This document shows positions 53,641 through 62,752 of a DNA stretch of 64,000 bases, piece by piece; within the stretch, counting starts at the first letter, position 1; every line of letters starts with the position of its first letter. Made by a program: the position numbers and the translations under genes. A model generated the notes under the pieces. It saw only the letters and a list, made by a program, of their open reading frames with translations, did not search any database and was not told the origin of the DNA. Source of the stretch: Oscillospiraceae bacterium (GTDB lineage: Bacteria > Bacillota > Clostridia > Oscillospirales > Acutalibacteraceae); the NCBI GenBank assembly GCA_015066085.1, contig SVPA01000001.1, forward strand, positions 117,999-181,998, read 5' to 3'.

Positions 53641-54810
53641 ATGATTCTTTACGGAAAAAACGAACTTTATAAAAGACTTATGACCGAAGAGGAAAACCTT
53701 TCGTATTTGCTCGAATTTGCCGAAAAATACGGCATTTGCGGAAATCTTATTAAGGCAAAAATTGCCTGGCTTATAATGAACGATGAAAATGCATTTTCTC
53801 TTTCTGTTGAGCGAAGCCGAAACTCTTTTGGCGCCGAGTGGTACGCAAAAAAAGATATTGCAGAACTTTGCCGACTCTTCTTTATCTCCCCATCAAACGA
53901 AGTTCTTGAGAACTACACCCCCGCAAACAACCGTATATCCGGGGAAGAAAAGCGTATTGGCAAAATGATTGCTGAATTTACCGAAAAACTTGATTTAACC
54001 GCTACAGAAGAAGAATTTTTTGAGTGCGTTAAAGATTTTTACGCAATTTACGGCGTTGGCGAGTTTGGTATTCACAAGGCTTTTTGTATGCAGGACGACG
54101 GCAGTATTTCGCCCGTTTCCCACATAAAAGAGGCATCTTTTGAGGATATTTACGGATACGAAACACAAAAACAGCGTCTTATTGCCAACACCGACGCCTT
54201 TGCTAAGGGGCTTGGGGCAAATAATGTTTTGCTTTACGGCGACAGCGGAACGGGTAAATCGACCGCAATTAAGGCAATTCTTAATATGTTTTACGACAAA
54301 GGCGTTAGAATGATTCAAGTGCAAAAACACCAATTTGTACACCTTGGAAAACTTACCGAACAACTTAAAAGGCGTAATTACCGTTTTATTCTTTATATGG
54401 ACGACCTATCTTTTGAAGAATTTGAGGTTGAGTATAAATACTTGAAGGCTGCGATTGAAGGAAGTCTTGAAGAAAAACCCGAAAATGTGCTTATATACGC
54501 CACCTCGAACCGAAAACACCTTATCAAAGAAACCTTTTCGGAGCGTGAGGGCGGCGACGATGTTCACAGAAACGAATCTATTCAGGAAAAGATTTCCCTT
54601 TCCGACCGTTTTGGCCTTTCAATCTTCTACCCGAAGCCCGCTGAGCAAGAGTATTTTAACATTGTAGAGCATTTGGCAGATAGAACCTCAATTACCCTCG
54701 ACCGAGATGTGCTTATTGCCGAGGCGAGAAAATGGGGCATTTCCCACGGGGGTTATTCGGGAAGAACGGCAAGTCAGTTTATTGAGCAACTTGGAACAAC
54801 TTATAAATAA
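53641..54810 (+). CDS. DUF815-family AAA+ ATPase
   Basis: 389-residue AAA-type ATPase of PF05673, function not established. Walker A GDSGTGKSTAIKA near residues 200-212, Walker B region YRFILYMDDLSFEEFE, sensor-like TSNRKHLI and the arginine stretch ERNESIQEKISLSDRFGL are visible. The N-terminal 150 residues are helical and family specific. It starts 14 bases after thrS, giving a two-gene unit under the Thr T-box. Confidence 0.88.
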   Translation: MILYGKNELYKRLMTEEENLSYLLEFAEKYGICGNLIKAKIAWLIMNDENAFSLSVERSRNSFGAEWYAKKDIAELCRLFFISPSNEVLENYTPANNRISGEEKRIGKMIAEFTEKLDLTATEEEFFECVKDFYAIYGVGEFGIHKAFCMQDDGSISPVSHIKEASFEDIYGYETQKQRLIANTDAFAKGLGANNVLLYGDSGTGKSTAIKAILNMFYDKGVRMIQVQKHQFVHLGKLTEQLKRRNYRFILYMDDLSFEEFEVEYKYLKAAIEGSLEEKPENVLIYATSNRKHLIKETFSEREGGDDVHRNESIQEKISLSDRFGLSIFYPKPAEQEYFNIVEHLADRTSITLDRDVLIAEARKWGISHGGYSGRTASQFIEQLGTTYK

Positions 54811-54811
54811 C

Positions 54812-54851
54812 AAAAAACTGTGCAGTGTATGAAACGCTGCACAGTTTTTAT
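54812..54851. terminator. Bidirectional terminator after DUF815
   Basis: AAACTGTGCAG/CTGCACAGTTT stem with A-rich and T-rich flanks; shared by the convergent LCP gene. Confidence 0.88.
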
Positions 54852-56252
54852 TTATAGGGTTGTATCTTCCGAGGAATCTGACGGCTCGGAACTTTCGGGG
54901 GTAGAGGGGGTGTCCTCGCTTGAGTCGGGAGTAGACGAAGTGTCTTGCGAGGGAGTTTCTTCGGGAGTTGTATCGTCGGGAGAAGAAACATCGGACGAAG
55001 TATCGTCAGGATTTTCAAGGTCGGGAGTATCGGGAGTCTGTCCCGAAGAACTGTTCGAGTTTCCGCCCAGAGTTATTCCCGCCCAGTTGCTTTTTATTGG
55101 AGTATAGGTTTTAAGAAAATCGCTGGGAGAGATATCGTCATAGATAAAGGCTTGGATTACCGCTTTAGCATCGGCAGGGTCAAAGTAGACCGAAGAGCCC
55201 GCCTTTGTTCTTGCGTTATCGGTTATTATATATTTATTATGAGGGACACGGGTCTGCTCAAAATTAACATTTTTAGTAAGCACCGCAGTAGCAAGAGAAA
55301 GGGCGTATTCGGGGGATACCGAAGTTCGCATATGGGGAAGAATTGCCTTAATAAGTTTGGTATATTCGGTAGGACTTAAATTAAGGGCTTCATTTAGCAG
55401 TTGCTCCATTACAAAGCGTTGACGGTCGGTTCTTCCATAGTCATTTGCCTGACCCTCAGCAGTTGCAACCGAACGGATTCTTGCCCAGGCAACCGCCTGT
55501 ATTCCTTTAAGTTTTTGTTTTCCGGGTTTGGTTACAAGATATTTTTCAGCGTCAACCCCCATAAGTTTTGCTTGTTCGCGTATGTTATGGTTAAGTCCGT
55601 TTTTAGCGTTGATTTCGGCCTGTCTGACCTCAACTTCAATTCCGCCTACGGCGTCAATAATTTTTGCCATTCCCTGAAAATTAACGGTAGCATAATGCTT
55701 GATGTCAAGCCCAAAATTATGGTTTAAAGTCTTTATTGCACTTTCGGCACCGCCGTTTGCATAAGCGGCATTGACTTTATAGTTATAGGTGTCTAAACCA
55801 CCGCTTGAATTCTTGGCTTTTACTATCGGAAGATAGGAGTCACGCATAACCGACATAAGTTTAATATCTCCCGTTTCGGTATTGACCGAGAGAATCATTA
55901 TAGAGTCGGAGTTGCCCGAGAAGGTTGCTTCCCCGCCTCTTGTATCAATTCCAAACAGAGCAATATTTACTATTTTTTCGTTTATCGGCTGAACCTCGAT
56001 AATATCGGGGTCGGTAATTTCGGTATAGTTTTCATTTTTCCACATAGTAATTATCTGAATTATATCAATTCCTAAAATTACACCCATAATGAAAAGCACA
56101 AAAACAACACAAAGAAGCACAGCACCTATTATTGCAAAAACCTTTTTTGGCGTTGAAAGGTTTTTGAAGTTGGCTGCCAGATTGGCTAAAAATTTACCCG
56201 TTTTCTTCGGTTTTGAATGTTTATATCTCTTTTTTTCCTTTTCGGCACTCAT
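54852..56252 (-). CDS. LytR-CpsA-Psr family wall-polymer ligase
   Basis: 466-residue membrane protein that transfers lipid-linked glycopolymers onto peptidoglycan. A basic N-terminus leads to a helix (about 36-58), then the LCP domain (about 92-260): ALFGIDTRGGEATFSGNSDSIMI, MSVMRDSYLPI with the phosphate-binding Arg/Asp and GLDIKHYATVNFQGMAKIID, plus RTDRQRFVMEQL. The last 70 residues are an unstructured tail rich in Ser, Pro, Asp and Glu. It follows rsmI by 97 bases. Confidence 0.93.
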   Translation of the reverse strand: MSAEKEKKRYKHSKPKKTGKFLANLAANFKNLSTPKKVFAIIGAVLLCVVFVLFIMGVILGIDIIQIITMWKNENYTEITDPDIIEVQPINEKIVNIALFGIDTRGGEATFSGNSDSIMILSVNTETGDIKLMSVMRDSYLPIVKAKNSSGGLDTYNYKVNAAYANGGAESAIKTLNHNFGLDIKHYATVNFQGMAKIIDAVGGIEVEVRQAEINAKNGLNHNIREQAKLMGVDAEKYLVTKPGKQKLKGIQAVAWARIRSVATAEGQANDYGRTDRQRFVMEQLLNEALNLSPTEYTKLIKAILPHMRTSVSPEYALSLATAVLTKNVNFEQTRVPHNKYIITDNARTKAGSSVYFDPADAKAVIQAFIYDDISPSDFLKTYTPIKSNWAGITLGGNSNSSSGQTPDTPDLENPDDTSSDVSSPDDTTPEETPSQDTSSTPDSSEDTPSTPESSEPSDSSEDTTL

Positions 56253-56349
56253 TTTTTTCGCATCCTTATATGTAAAACAAAAATTTATTACTTTTTATCA
56301 ATTTTAACACACTTTTGTCGATAAATAAAGGGGATAATTTAACTTTTGT

Positions 56350-57180
56350 TTATTTGTTTAAAAATTTATATATATCTCCCTTTTTAATTCCTGTGTCCTG
56401 TGAGGCGGATTTGGCGGCAGAAGAAGCCGACAAACCTTCCTTTATATATTCTTTGGCAATTTCTACCGCTTGGTCGATAGTATATTCGGTTTTATCATCA
56501 GCGGGGTCATAGCCCTCAACAATTAAAACAAACTCGCCTCTTGGCTTTTGCTCGTCAGAATAAAGGGTTACGGCTTCTTCTAAAGAGGTATGGATAACCT
56601 CTTCGTGAAGTTTGGTAAGTTCACGAACAAGAGCAATTTTTCGGTTGCCGAAAGCGGTATACATATCTTTAAGGGTTGCGGTTAGTTTATGGGGGGCTTC
56701 GTAGAAAATCATTGTACGCTCTTCTTTTTCGAGTTCTTTTAAATGGGCTTTTCGGCTTGGTTTATTAACCGAAAGAAACCCCTCAAAACAAAATCTTCCG
56801 CTTTTCATTCCCGAAATTGCAAGGGCGGTTATAAGAGCACTGGGCCCCGGAACAGATTCAACCGCTATACCGTTTTCATAGCACAGACGGACTAAATCTT
56901 CGCCCGGGTCAGAAATTGCGGGCATTCCCGCATCGGACACAAGGGCACAGTCCTGACCCGAAAGCAGTCTTGCGATTATATCTCCGCCCCGTTGCATTTT
57001 ATTATGTTCATAGTAGGCAAGCATTGGTTTGTTTATTTCAAAATGATTAAGGAGTTTTACGGTTACTCTTGTATCTTCAGCGGCAATAAAATCGACCTTG
57101 CCGAGCGTTTCTATGGCTCGGGGAGAAAGGTCGGACAGATTGCCAATCGGCGTTCCGACTACATAAAGTTTTCCAGACAT
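56350..57180 (-). CDS. rsmI: 16S rRNA (cytidine1402-2'-O)-methyltransferase
   Basis: SAM-dependent methyltransferase of the tetrapyrrole-methylase fold, 276 residues. GTPIGNLSDLSPRAIETL at the start, AAEDTRVTVKLLNHF, SDAGMPAISDPGEDLV and GPSALITALAISGM are all hallmarks. It starts at the stop of the TrmN6-like gene (shared base), in the Cys T-box operon. Confidence 0.96.
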   Translation of the reverse strand: MSGKLYVVGTPIGNLSDLSPRAIETLGKVDFIAAEDTRVTVKLLNHFEINKPMLAYYEHNKMQRGGDIIARLLSGQDCALVSDAGMPAISDPGEDLVRLCYENGIAVESVPGPSALITALAISGMKSGRFCFEGFLSVNKPSRKAHLKELEKEERTMIFYEAPHKLTATLKDMYTAFGNRKIALVRELTKLHEEVIHTSLEEAVTLYSDEQKPRGEFVLIVEGYDPADDKTEYTIDQAVEIAKEYIKEGLSASSAAKSASQDTGIKKGDIYKFLNK

Positions 57181-57908
57181 TAAATATGTCCCTCCTTATA
57201 AGGTCCGTAAATTTCGAGCATTTCAGAACTTAAATTGCCCTTTTCATCATAAACAAAAAGAGGCGGTAAAATTCGAACTCCACTTTTTGCATCTCTTTTG
57301 CCCTCGACAAGAACAAGCCAGGGTTCTTCCCCTGTTTTTTTACAGACAATTCTAATCCGTTTTGGTTCCACCTTATATTTTCGCATAAGACAGATAATAT
57401 CGCCAAGGCGTTCAGGACGCTGACAAAGGCAAAGATTACCCGACGATTTGAGCAGTTTTGAAGAAGTTTCTATTACATCTTCCAAAGTACACATAGTTTC
57501 ATGACGGGCAACAATATCACGCTGACTTCGGCTTTTTATTCCCGCACCGTCTGCCTTATAGGGCGGATTGCAGGTTACAAGGTCAAAGGTGCCGAAAGGC
57601 AGTTTGCCTTTAAGGTCTTTAAGGTCGCTATGTAAAACGGCGAATTTATCGTTTGCCGATTTTTCGGCTAAAGACACCGCTTCGTCACTTATTTCGACCC
57701 CGACACTTTGCTCGGTTACACTATCACGAAGAAGGAGAAGCGGAATTATTCCGCAACCCGTTCCTAAATCGCAGTGGGTTTTAACCTTTTTCGTCTTGGC
57801 AAAGTCGGCAAGTAAAACCGCGTCGGTACCGAAGGTATGACTTTTTGAGACATAGGCAAAAAAGCCGTTTCCAAGCGGCTCTTTTTTTATATTTACGCCC
57901 GTGTCCAT
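57180..57908 (-). CDS. TrmN6-like tRNA methyltransferase
   Basis: 242-residue Rossmann-fold methyltransferase similar to TrmN6/YabB, which modifies A37 of tRNA-Val. SAM motif CDLGTGCGIIPLLLL near residue 45, and the NPPY amino-methyltransferase motif (LVTCNPPYKADG) near residue 112. It overlaps cysS by 16 bases and touches rsmI, so the operon runs cysE-cysS-TrmN6-like-rsmI, joining cysteine supply and RNA modification. Confidence 0.92.
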   Translation of the reverse strand: MDTGVNIKKEPLGNGFFAYVSKSHTFGTDAVLLADFAKTKKVKTHCDLGTGCGIIPLLLLRDSVTEQSVGVEISDEAVSLAEKSANDKFAVLHSDLKDLKGKLPFGTFDLVTCNPPYKADGAGIKSRSQRDIVARHETMCTLEDVIETSSKLLKSSGNLCLCQRPERLGDIICLMRKYKVEPKRIRIVCKKTGEEPWLVLVEGKRDAKSGVRILPPLFVYDEKGNLSSEMLEIYGPYKEGHI

Positions 57909-59272
57909 TTTACACCCTGGGGAGTATCTTCAAGAACGATACCCATTTCCTTTAGTTTGTCACGAATTGCGTCGGCGGTTTTAAAGTCTTTCGCCTTGCG
58001 AGCGGCGGTACGCTGTTCAATAAGTGCCTCAATTTCGGCGTCAAGGTTTTGAGTTTTGCGGTTATAAACAAGGCCTAAAACACCCGTTAGTTCGTCAAAG
58101 AGAGCGATTGCCGCTTCAATAGCAATTTTGCCTTGTGGCTCGGAGATAAAGGTATTGATTTCACGCACCATTGAGAAAAGAACACCGATAGCGTCGGCGG
58201 TATTGAAGTCGTCGTCCATAGCGGTAATAAAATCGGCCTTGTATTTTTCTAAAAACTCGGGTGACTCTCCGCCGTCAGCAGCATTTTTAAGGGCAAAATC
58301 AAGGTTATCACGGCAGGTATAAAGGCGTTCAAGGGCGTTTTTGCCCTGCTCTAAAATATCGGTTGAATAGTTGATTGGGCTACGATAATGAGAAGAAATC
58401 ATTAAATAACGAATCGGCTCATAGCCGTAGACATTTGCAACCTCACGAACGGTAAAGAAGTTATTAAGCGATTTTGACATTTTGCGGTTATCGACATTGA
58501 TATAACCGTTGTGCATCCAGTAGTGAGCAAAATCGCAACCGTTAGCACACTCAGACTGGGCAATTTCGTTTTCGTGGTGGGGGAAGATGAGGTCCTGACC
58601 GCCACAGTGAATATCGATGGTTTTACCGAGGAATCTTCCCGCCATTGCGGAGCACTCAATATGCCAACCCGGGCGGCCGTTACCCCAAGGAGATTCCCAG
58701 AAAGGTTCGCCCGGTTTAGCCGATTTCCAAAGGCAGAAATCCATTGGGTCTTCCTTGATTTCGGTAACATCTATACGGGCACCTGCCTCAAGGTCGTCAA
58801 GGGGCTGATGAGAAAGTTTTCCGTACTCGCTGAACTTTTTGGCGCGGAAATAGACATCTCCTTTAGACTCATAAGCAAAACCTTTTTCAATAAGAGAGGT
58901 AATAATATCCTGAATAGCGTCAATATTCTCGGTGGCTTTGGGGTGAACAGTTGCCTTGCGGACGCCAAGACCTTTAGCGTCGGTCCAGAACTCTTCGATA
59001 AAACGCTCGGCAACCTCTTTGACGGTAATTCCCTCTTCGTTTGCCTTTTTTATAAGTTTATCGTCGATATCGGTAAAATTCTGAACGAAGTTTACCTCAA
59101 AACCACGCCACTCAAAATAGCGGCGGAGAACATCGAAAACACAAAGGGGACGGGCGTTTCCGATATGAATATAGTTATAAACGGTAGGTCCGCAGGCGTA
59201 GATTTTAAGTTTTCCCTCTTCTACGGGGACAAGTTCTTGTTTCTCACGGGTTAAAGTATTAAATATTTTCAT
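57893..59272 (-). CDS. cysS: Cysteinyl-tRNA synthetase
   Basis: Class I synthetase charging tRNA-Cys, 459 residues. YACGPTVYNYIHIGNARP near residues 25-42 has the zinc Cys and the HIGH motif; GWHIECSAMA and HCGGQDLIFPHHENEIAQ carry the other zinc ligands; KMSKSLNNF near 267 is the KMSKS loop. It follows cysE by 5 bases, so both answer to the Cys T-box. Confidence 0.97.
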   Translation of the reverse strand: MKIFNTLTREKQELVPVEEGKLKIYACGPTVYNYIHIGNARPLCVFDVLRRYFEWRGFEVNFVQNFTDIDDKLIKKANEEGITVKEVAERFIEEFWTDAKGLGVRKATVHPKATENIDAIQDIITSLIEKGFAYESKGDVYFRAKKFSEYGKLSHQPLDDLEAGARIDVTEIKEDPMDFCLWKSAKPGEPFWESPWGNGRPGWHIECSAMAGRFLGKTIDIHCGGQDLIFPHHENEIAQSECANGCDFAHYWMHNGYINVDNRKMSKSLNNFFTVREVANVYGYEPIRYLMISSHYRSPINYSTDILEQGKNALERLYTCRDNLDFALKNAADGGESPEFLEKYKADFITAMDDDFNTADAIGVLFSMVREINTFISEPQGKIAIEAAIALFDELTGVLGLVYNRKTQNLDAEIEALIEQRTAARKAKDFKTADAIRDKLKEMGIVLEDTPQGVKWTRA

Positions 59273-59277
59273 AAAAT

Positions 59278-59916
59278 TTATCCTTTCTTCAAGTCCGATA
59301 GTTGCTTTTTAAGGGCGTTTATTTCTTCTTCTAATCGGGAAATTTCCTGACTTACGGGGTCGGGTATATGAATTTGGTCAAGGGGCTTAACCTTTTCGCC
59401 GTTAAGGCGAACAACACGGGCGGGAACGCCCACGACCGTAGCCCCCTCGGGCACCTCTTCAAGCACAACCGCACCCGCGGCAATTCGGGCATTGTCCCCT
59501 ACCTTAAAGGGTCCGAGCACCTTTGCACCCGAAGAAATCATAACATTGTTTCCGATTGTGGGGTGGCGTTTTCCGACCTCTTTTCCCGTTCCGCCAAGGG
59601 TAACACCCTGATAAATCAGAACATCGTCACCGATTTCGGTGGTTTCGCCTATTACGACCCCGGTTCCGTGGTCGATAACAAGACGGCGTCCGATAGTAGC
59701 ACCGGGATGAATTTCAATTCCCGTTTTTGCGGCTGCCCTCTGACTTACCATTCGGGCAAAAAAGAACATTTTGTGTTTATAGAAAAAGTGGGCTACTCGG
59801 TACATGCGAAGAGCCTTTACCCCGGGGTAGAGAAAGTAAATTTCAAAAAAATTACGGGCGGCGGGGTCGCGGTCCATAACCGCTTTAATATCTTCCCTTG
59901 TTCTTCTAAAAAACAT
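59278..59916 (-). CDS. cysE: Serine O-acetyltransferase
   Basis: First step of cysteine synthesis: serine plus acetyl-CoA to O-acetylserine; 212 residues, the short Gram-positive form. Hexapeptide repeats form the left-handed beta helix (GIEIHPGATIGRRLVIDHGTG, VLIYQGVTLGGTGK, GNNVMISSGAKVLGP). A short coiled-coil tail ends it. The start at 59916 follows GAAAGGAG; a longer frame extends into the T-box and is rejected. A regulatory leader precedes it. Confidence 0.96.
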   Translation of the reverse strand: MFFRRTREDIKAVMDRDPAARNFFEIYFLYPGVKALRMYRVAHFFYKHKMFFFARMVSQRAAAKTGIEIHPGATIGRRLVIDHGTGVVIGETTEIGDDVLIYQGVTLGGTGKEVGKRHPTIGNNVMISSGAKVLGPFKVGDNARIAAGAVVLEEVPEGATVVGVPARVVRLNGEKVKPLDQIHIPDPVSQEISRLEEEINALKKQLSDLKKG

Positions 59917-59931
59917 AAAAACTCCTTTCAA

Positions 59932-59970
59932 AAAGAAAACGCCTCCATTGACCCTTTGGTCAACGGAGGC
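59932..59970 (-). terminator. Cys T-box regulatory terminator
   Basis: GCCTCCGTTGACC/GGGTCAATGGAGGC stem with AAA loop, then GTTTTCTTTTT on the minus strand. Confidence 0.85.
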
Positions 59971-60170
59971 GGTAAAACCACGGTTCCACTCCTGTTTATA
60001 ACTTGGCACCTTAACGCAGTGAGGACGCATAAAGGATACTAAAAATTCCCCTTTATGTGCTGGCGGGCGCACTTCACAAAATTCCAACACCTAAGGTTTC
60101 TTTCAGCCGACGAAAACCTCTCTCTGAAGGCGGTAAGATTGCTACTCTACCCGATAAACGCATCATTATC
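59935..60170 (-). promoter_or_regulatory. T-box riboswitch (cysteine) of cysE-cysS
   Basis: Minus-strand leader with AGTA, then GAA-G-TGC: the Cys codon TGC at 60069-60071. T-box core AGGAGTGGAACCGTGG at 59978-59993, variable A matching discriminator U of tRNA-Cys. Confidence 0.95.
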
Positions 60171-60177
60171 TATACTT

Positions 60178-60205
60178 ATTATATCAACTTTTTTGTTTTT
60201 GTCTA
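60178..60205 (-). promoter_or_regulatory. Promoter of the Cys T-box operon
   Basis: Minus-strand TAGACA (60200-60205), 16-base spacer, TATAAT (60178-60183), close after the pgsA stop. Confidence 0.7.
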
Positions 60206-60208
60206 CTA

Positions 60209-60808
60209 TTATTTTGCCTGTTTTATGAAATCCTTATTGTCGAGTAAATAAATCACACCCGAAGTTACACAAAGGATTGCAGAAATCCAAAGAGGTACCG
60301 ATACGGCAATTTGTGCGACCAGTCCGACTACCGACAGAACATTAAACGGAATATTAAACCAACCGACAATTTGCATTATTTGGGCAATAACTAGAGCAAA
60401 AATTATTGCGACAATTTGGGAAACGGTTTTAAGTTTTCCCCAGATATTAGCGGCAATAACCTTTCCGCCCGAAGAAGCGGCGACAAGGCGAATTGAGGAA
60501 ACCATAAATTCACGGAAAAGGACGATAAAGAGAATCCATTCCATACCCGAGCCTATTCCCTTTGCCAAAAAGCCGATAAAGGCGGCGGTAGTTAGCATTT
60601 TGTCGGCAAGGGGGTCCATAAACTTACCAAAGTCGGTAACAAGGCCTCGTTTGCGAGCAATTTTTCCGTCGAGCATATCGGTAATTGAAGCAACAATAAA
60701 AATAAGCATTGCAACAAAGTAATTAAACGGTAAATCAACCATTAAAGCAACCATAAAAATCGGGGTCAAAATTATTCGAAGCAGTGTTAGTTTATTGGGT
60801 AGGTTCAT
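60209..60808 (-). CDS. pgsA: CDP-diacylglycerol-glycerol-3-phosphate 3-phosphatidyltransferase
   Basis: Membrane enzyme of phosphatidylglycerol synthesis, 199 residues, about five helices. The CDP-alcohol phosphotransferase motif DGKIARKRGLVTDFGKFMDPLADK (residues about 47-70) has the DGxxAR...G...D...D residues. It overlaps the rimO stop by 17 bases and is the last gene of recA-recX-rimO-pgsA. Confidence 0.95.
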   Translation of the reverse strand: MNLPNKLTLLRIILTPIFMVALMVDLPFNYFVAMLIFIVASITDMLDGKIARKRGLVTDFGKFMDPLADKMLTTAAFIGFLAKGIGSGMEWILFIVLFREFMVSSIRLVAASSGGKVIAANIWGKLKTVSQIVAIIFALVIAQIMQIVGWFNIPFNVLSVVGLVAQIAVSVPLWISAILCVTSGVIYLLDNKDFIKQAK

Positions 60809-62132
60809 CTGTCTTTTCTCCTAACAAATCATATTCTAAACAATCGTTTACAAGCACATAAACATAGTCGCCGATAACAAGCGGAACATCGCTTGTGAAG
60901 AAGACCTTGCCGTCAATTTCGGGGGCGTCGGCAGCGCTTCTTCCGAAATAACATTTAATATAATCGTCAAAGCCCTCGATTAACACTTCTACCACCGAGC
61001 CGATTTTTTCTTCGTTCTTTTCGGCGGCGATGGTCATCTGATCTGCCATTATGAGTTCCATTCGGTCCTGCTTTGTCTGCTCGGCTATTTGATTTTCAAA
61101 AAGGGCGGCAGCAGTATCTTCCTCGGCAGAATATGTAAAACAACCAAGCCTATCAAAACGAACTTCCTTGATAAATTCGTGAAGAGAGCAAAACTGCTCA
61201 TCGGTTTCTCCGGGGAAGCCGGTTATAAAGGTTGTTCTAAGGGTTATTTCGGGAATTTTTTCTCTTATTTTTTGAACAAGGGCGGTAAGACTTTCTCTAT
61301 TTCCCTTTCGGTTCATTCTCTTGAGAATTTCGCCGTCGGCGTGTTGAAGAGGCATATCAAGATATTTAACAAGTTTTTTGTTTTTTGATATAACCTCTAA
61401 AAGTTCGTCGGTAATTCTTTCGGGGTAGGTATAGAGGGTTCTTATCCAATGAAGTTTTTCTATTTTACAAAGTTCGCTTAAAAGTTCGGGGAGTTTAGAC
61501 TCTCCGTAGAGGTCTTCTCCGTATGCGGTAGTATCCTGACCGACAACGATAAGTTCACTAACGCCGTTTTCGGCAAGTTTTTTTGCCTCGGCTAAAACAT
61601 CTTCAATCTTTCGACTGCGAAGTCTTCCCCTTATTTTAGGAATAGCACAATAGGTACAGCAGTTATCGCAACCGTCGGAAATCTTAAGATACGCCGAAAA
61701 GGGATATCCGCCGAGAATACGCTCGGCATTTAAATCGAGGTCCTCTTTTGGTCCAAAAGAGTTTTTAGCCTTTCCCTCTATTGCCGATACGGTAAGGTCG
61801 GCAATTTTAGGGTTTGAGCCAATTCCTACAACTAAATCGACCTCGGGAATTTCTTCGGTAATATCGTCCTTATATCTTTCGGCAAGACAACCCGTAACAA
61901 TAAGGGCTTTAAGGTTTCCGTTATCTTTATATGCGGCGGCTTCAAGAATATTCTCGATTGCCTCTTTTTTTGCGTCCTCTATAAAACCGCAGGTGTTAAT
62001 TATTATTGCATCTGCCTCGGCTTCGGCAGAAGTAATTTCAAGACCCGCTTTACTTAAAGAGGCAAGTATCATTTCGGCGTCTACCTGATTTTTCGGGCAT
62101 CCGAGAGATACCACGCTAACTTTATATGCCAT
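60792..62132 (-). CDS. rimO: Ribosomal protein S12 methylthiotransferase
   Basis: Radical-SAM enzyme adding a methylthio group to Asp89 of S12, 446 residues. The N-terminal UPF0004 domain has the three Cys (SLGCPKN, NTCGFIED, TGCLAERY), the radical-SAM core CDNCCTYCAIP near residues 150-160 carries CxxxCxxC, and a TRAM domain ends it (IGSVVEVLIEGFDD). It starts at the recX stop (shared base). Confidence 0.96.
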   Translation of the reverse strand: MAYKVSVVSLGCPKNQVDAEMILASLSKAGLEITSAEAEADAIIINTCGFIEDAKKEAIENILEAAAYKDNGNLKALIVTGCLAERYKDDITEEIPEVDLVVGIGSNPKIADLTVSAIEGKAKNSFGPKEDLDLNAERILGGYPFSAYLKISDGCDNCCTYCAIPKIRGRLRSRKIEDVLAEAKKLAENGVSELIVVGQDTTAYGEDLYGESKLPELLSELCKIEKLHWIRTLYTYPERITDELLEVISKNKKLVKYLDMPLQHADGEILKRMNRKGNRESLTALVQKIREKIPEITLRTTFITGFPGETDEQFCSLHEFIKEVRFDRLGCFTYSAEEDTAAALFENQIAEQTKQDRMELIMADQMTIAAEKNEEKIGSVVEVLIEGFDDYIKCYFGRSAADAPEIDGKVFFTSDVPLVIGDYVYVLVNDCLEYDLLGEKTDEPTQ

Positions 62133-62752
62133 TATATATCCTCGTTATAAATTATTTCCTCGTTATACTGCCGAAGGGCTTCTTTAATATCGCTAAAAGA
62201 GAAGCCTTTTCTGGCAAGAGAATTTACTGTTTTTTCTATTTCTTCCTTTGAGTTGAGTTTTAAAGAATACTTTGTTTTTAGAAGGTATAATATCTTCTCG
62301 TATTCCTCTTTTTCTTCCTCAGAAAGCACCTGTTTTGCAAGGTCACCAGGTACACCTTTTTTTATAAGTTTAAAGTAAATTTCACGCTGACTTGTGCCGT
62401 TTTGACCCAAAGACTGACAAAGGCGCAAGGCATATTTCACATCGTCAATAAGGCCGAGTTCTTTCATTCTTTCTACGGCGTTTTCTACAGCCTTTTGAGC
62501 AAAACCCGCCGTTTGAAGTTTTTCGGCCAGTCCTTTTTCGGTATGGTCGGCACGGGAAAGATACCAAAGGGCGCGGGATTTTGCCCTTTTGTAATCAGAC
62601 TCATAAACAAGGGCGTCCGGGTCGTCTATAAAGACGCCCGGTTTTAAGTCCTTTGCTATTACAATTTCGGTATCGAGAAGAAGTTCACTTTCGTCTTCAA
62701 GGGTTAACGAGGTTAAACCTTTGCGACGGTTTTGCAAAGCGATAATCTTCAT
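62132..62752 (-). CDS. recX: RecX family regulator of RecA
   Basis: 206-residue helical protein with three RecX repeats, from about residue 60 (RAKSRALWYLSRADHTEKGL, GTSQREIYFKLIKKGV). RecX limits RecA filaments. It begins at the recA stop, the normal arrangement. Confidence 0.93.
   Translation of the reverse strand: MKIIALQNRRKGLTSLTLEDESELLLDTEIVIAKDLKPGVFIDDPDALVYESDYKRAKSRALWYLSRADHTEKGLAEKLQTAGFAQKAVENAVERMKELGLIDDVKYALRLCQSLGQNGTSQREIYFKLIKKGVPGDLAKQVLSEEEKEEYEKILYLLKTKYSLKLNSKEEIEKTVNSLARKGFSFSDIKEALRQYNEEIIYNEDI

Noticed and set aside
59917..60090. 58-codon N-terminal extension of cysE
   Set aside because: It is read from the Cys T-box; the real start has its own RBS at 59922-59928.
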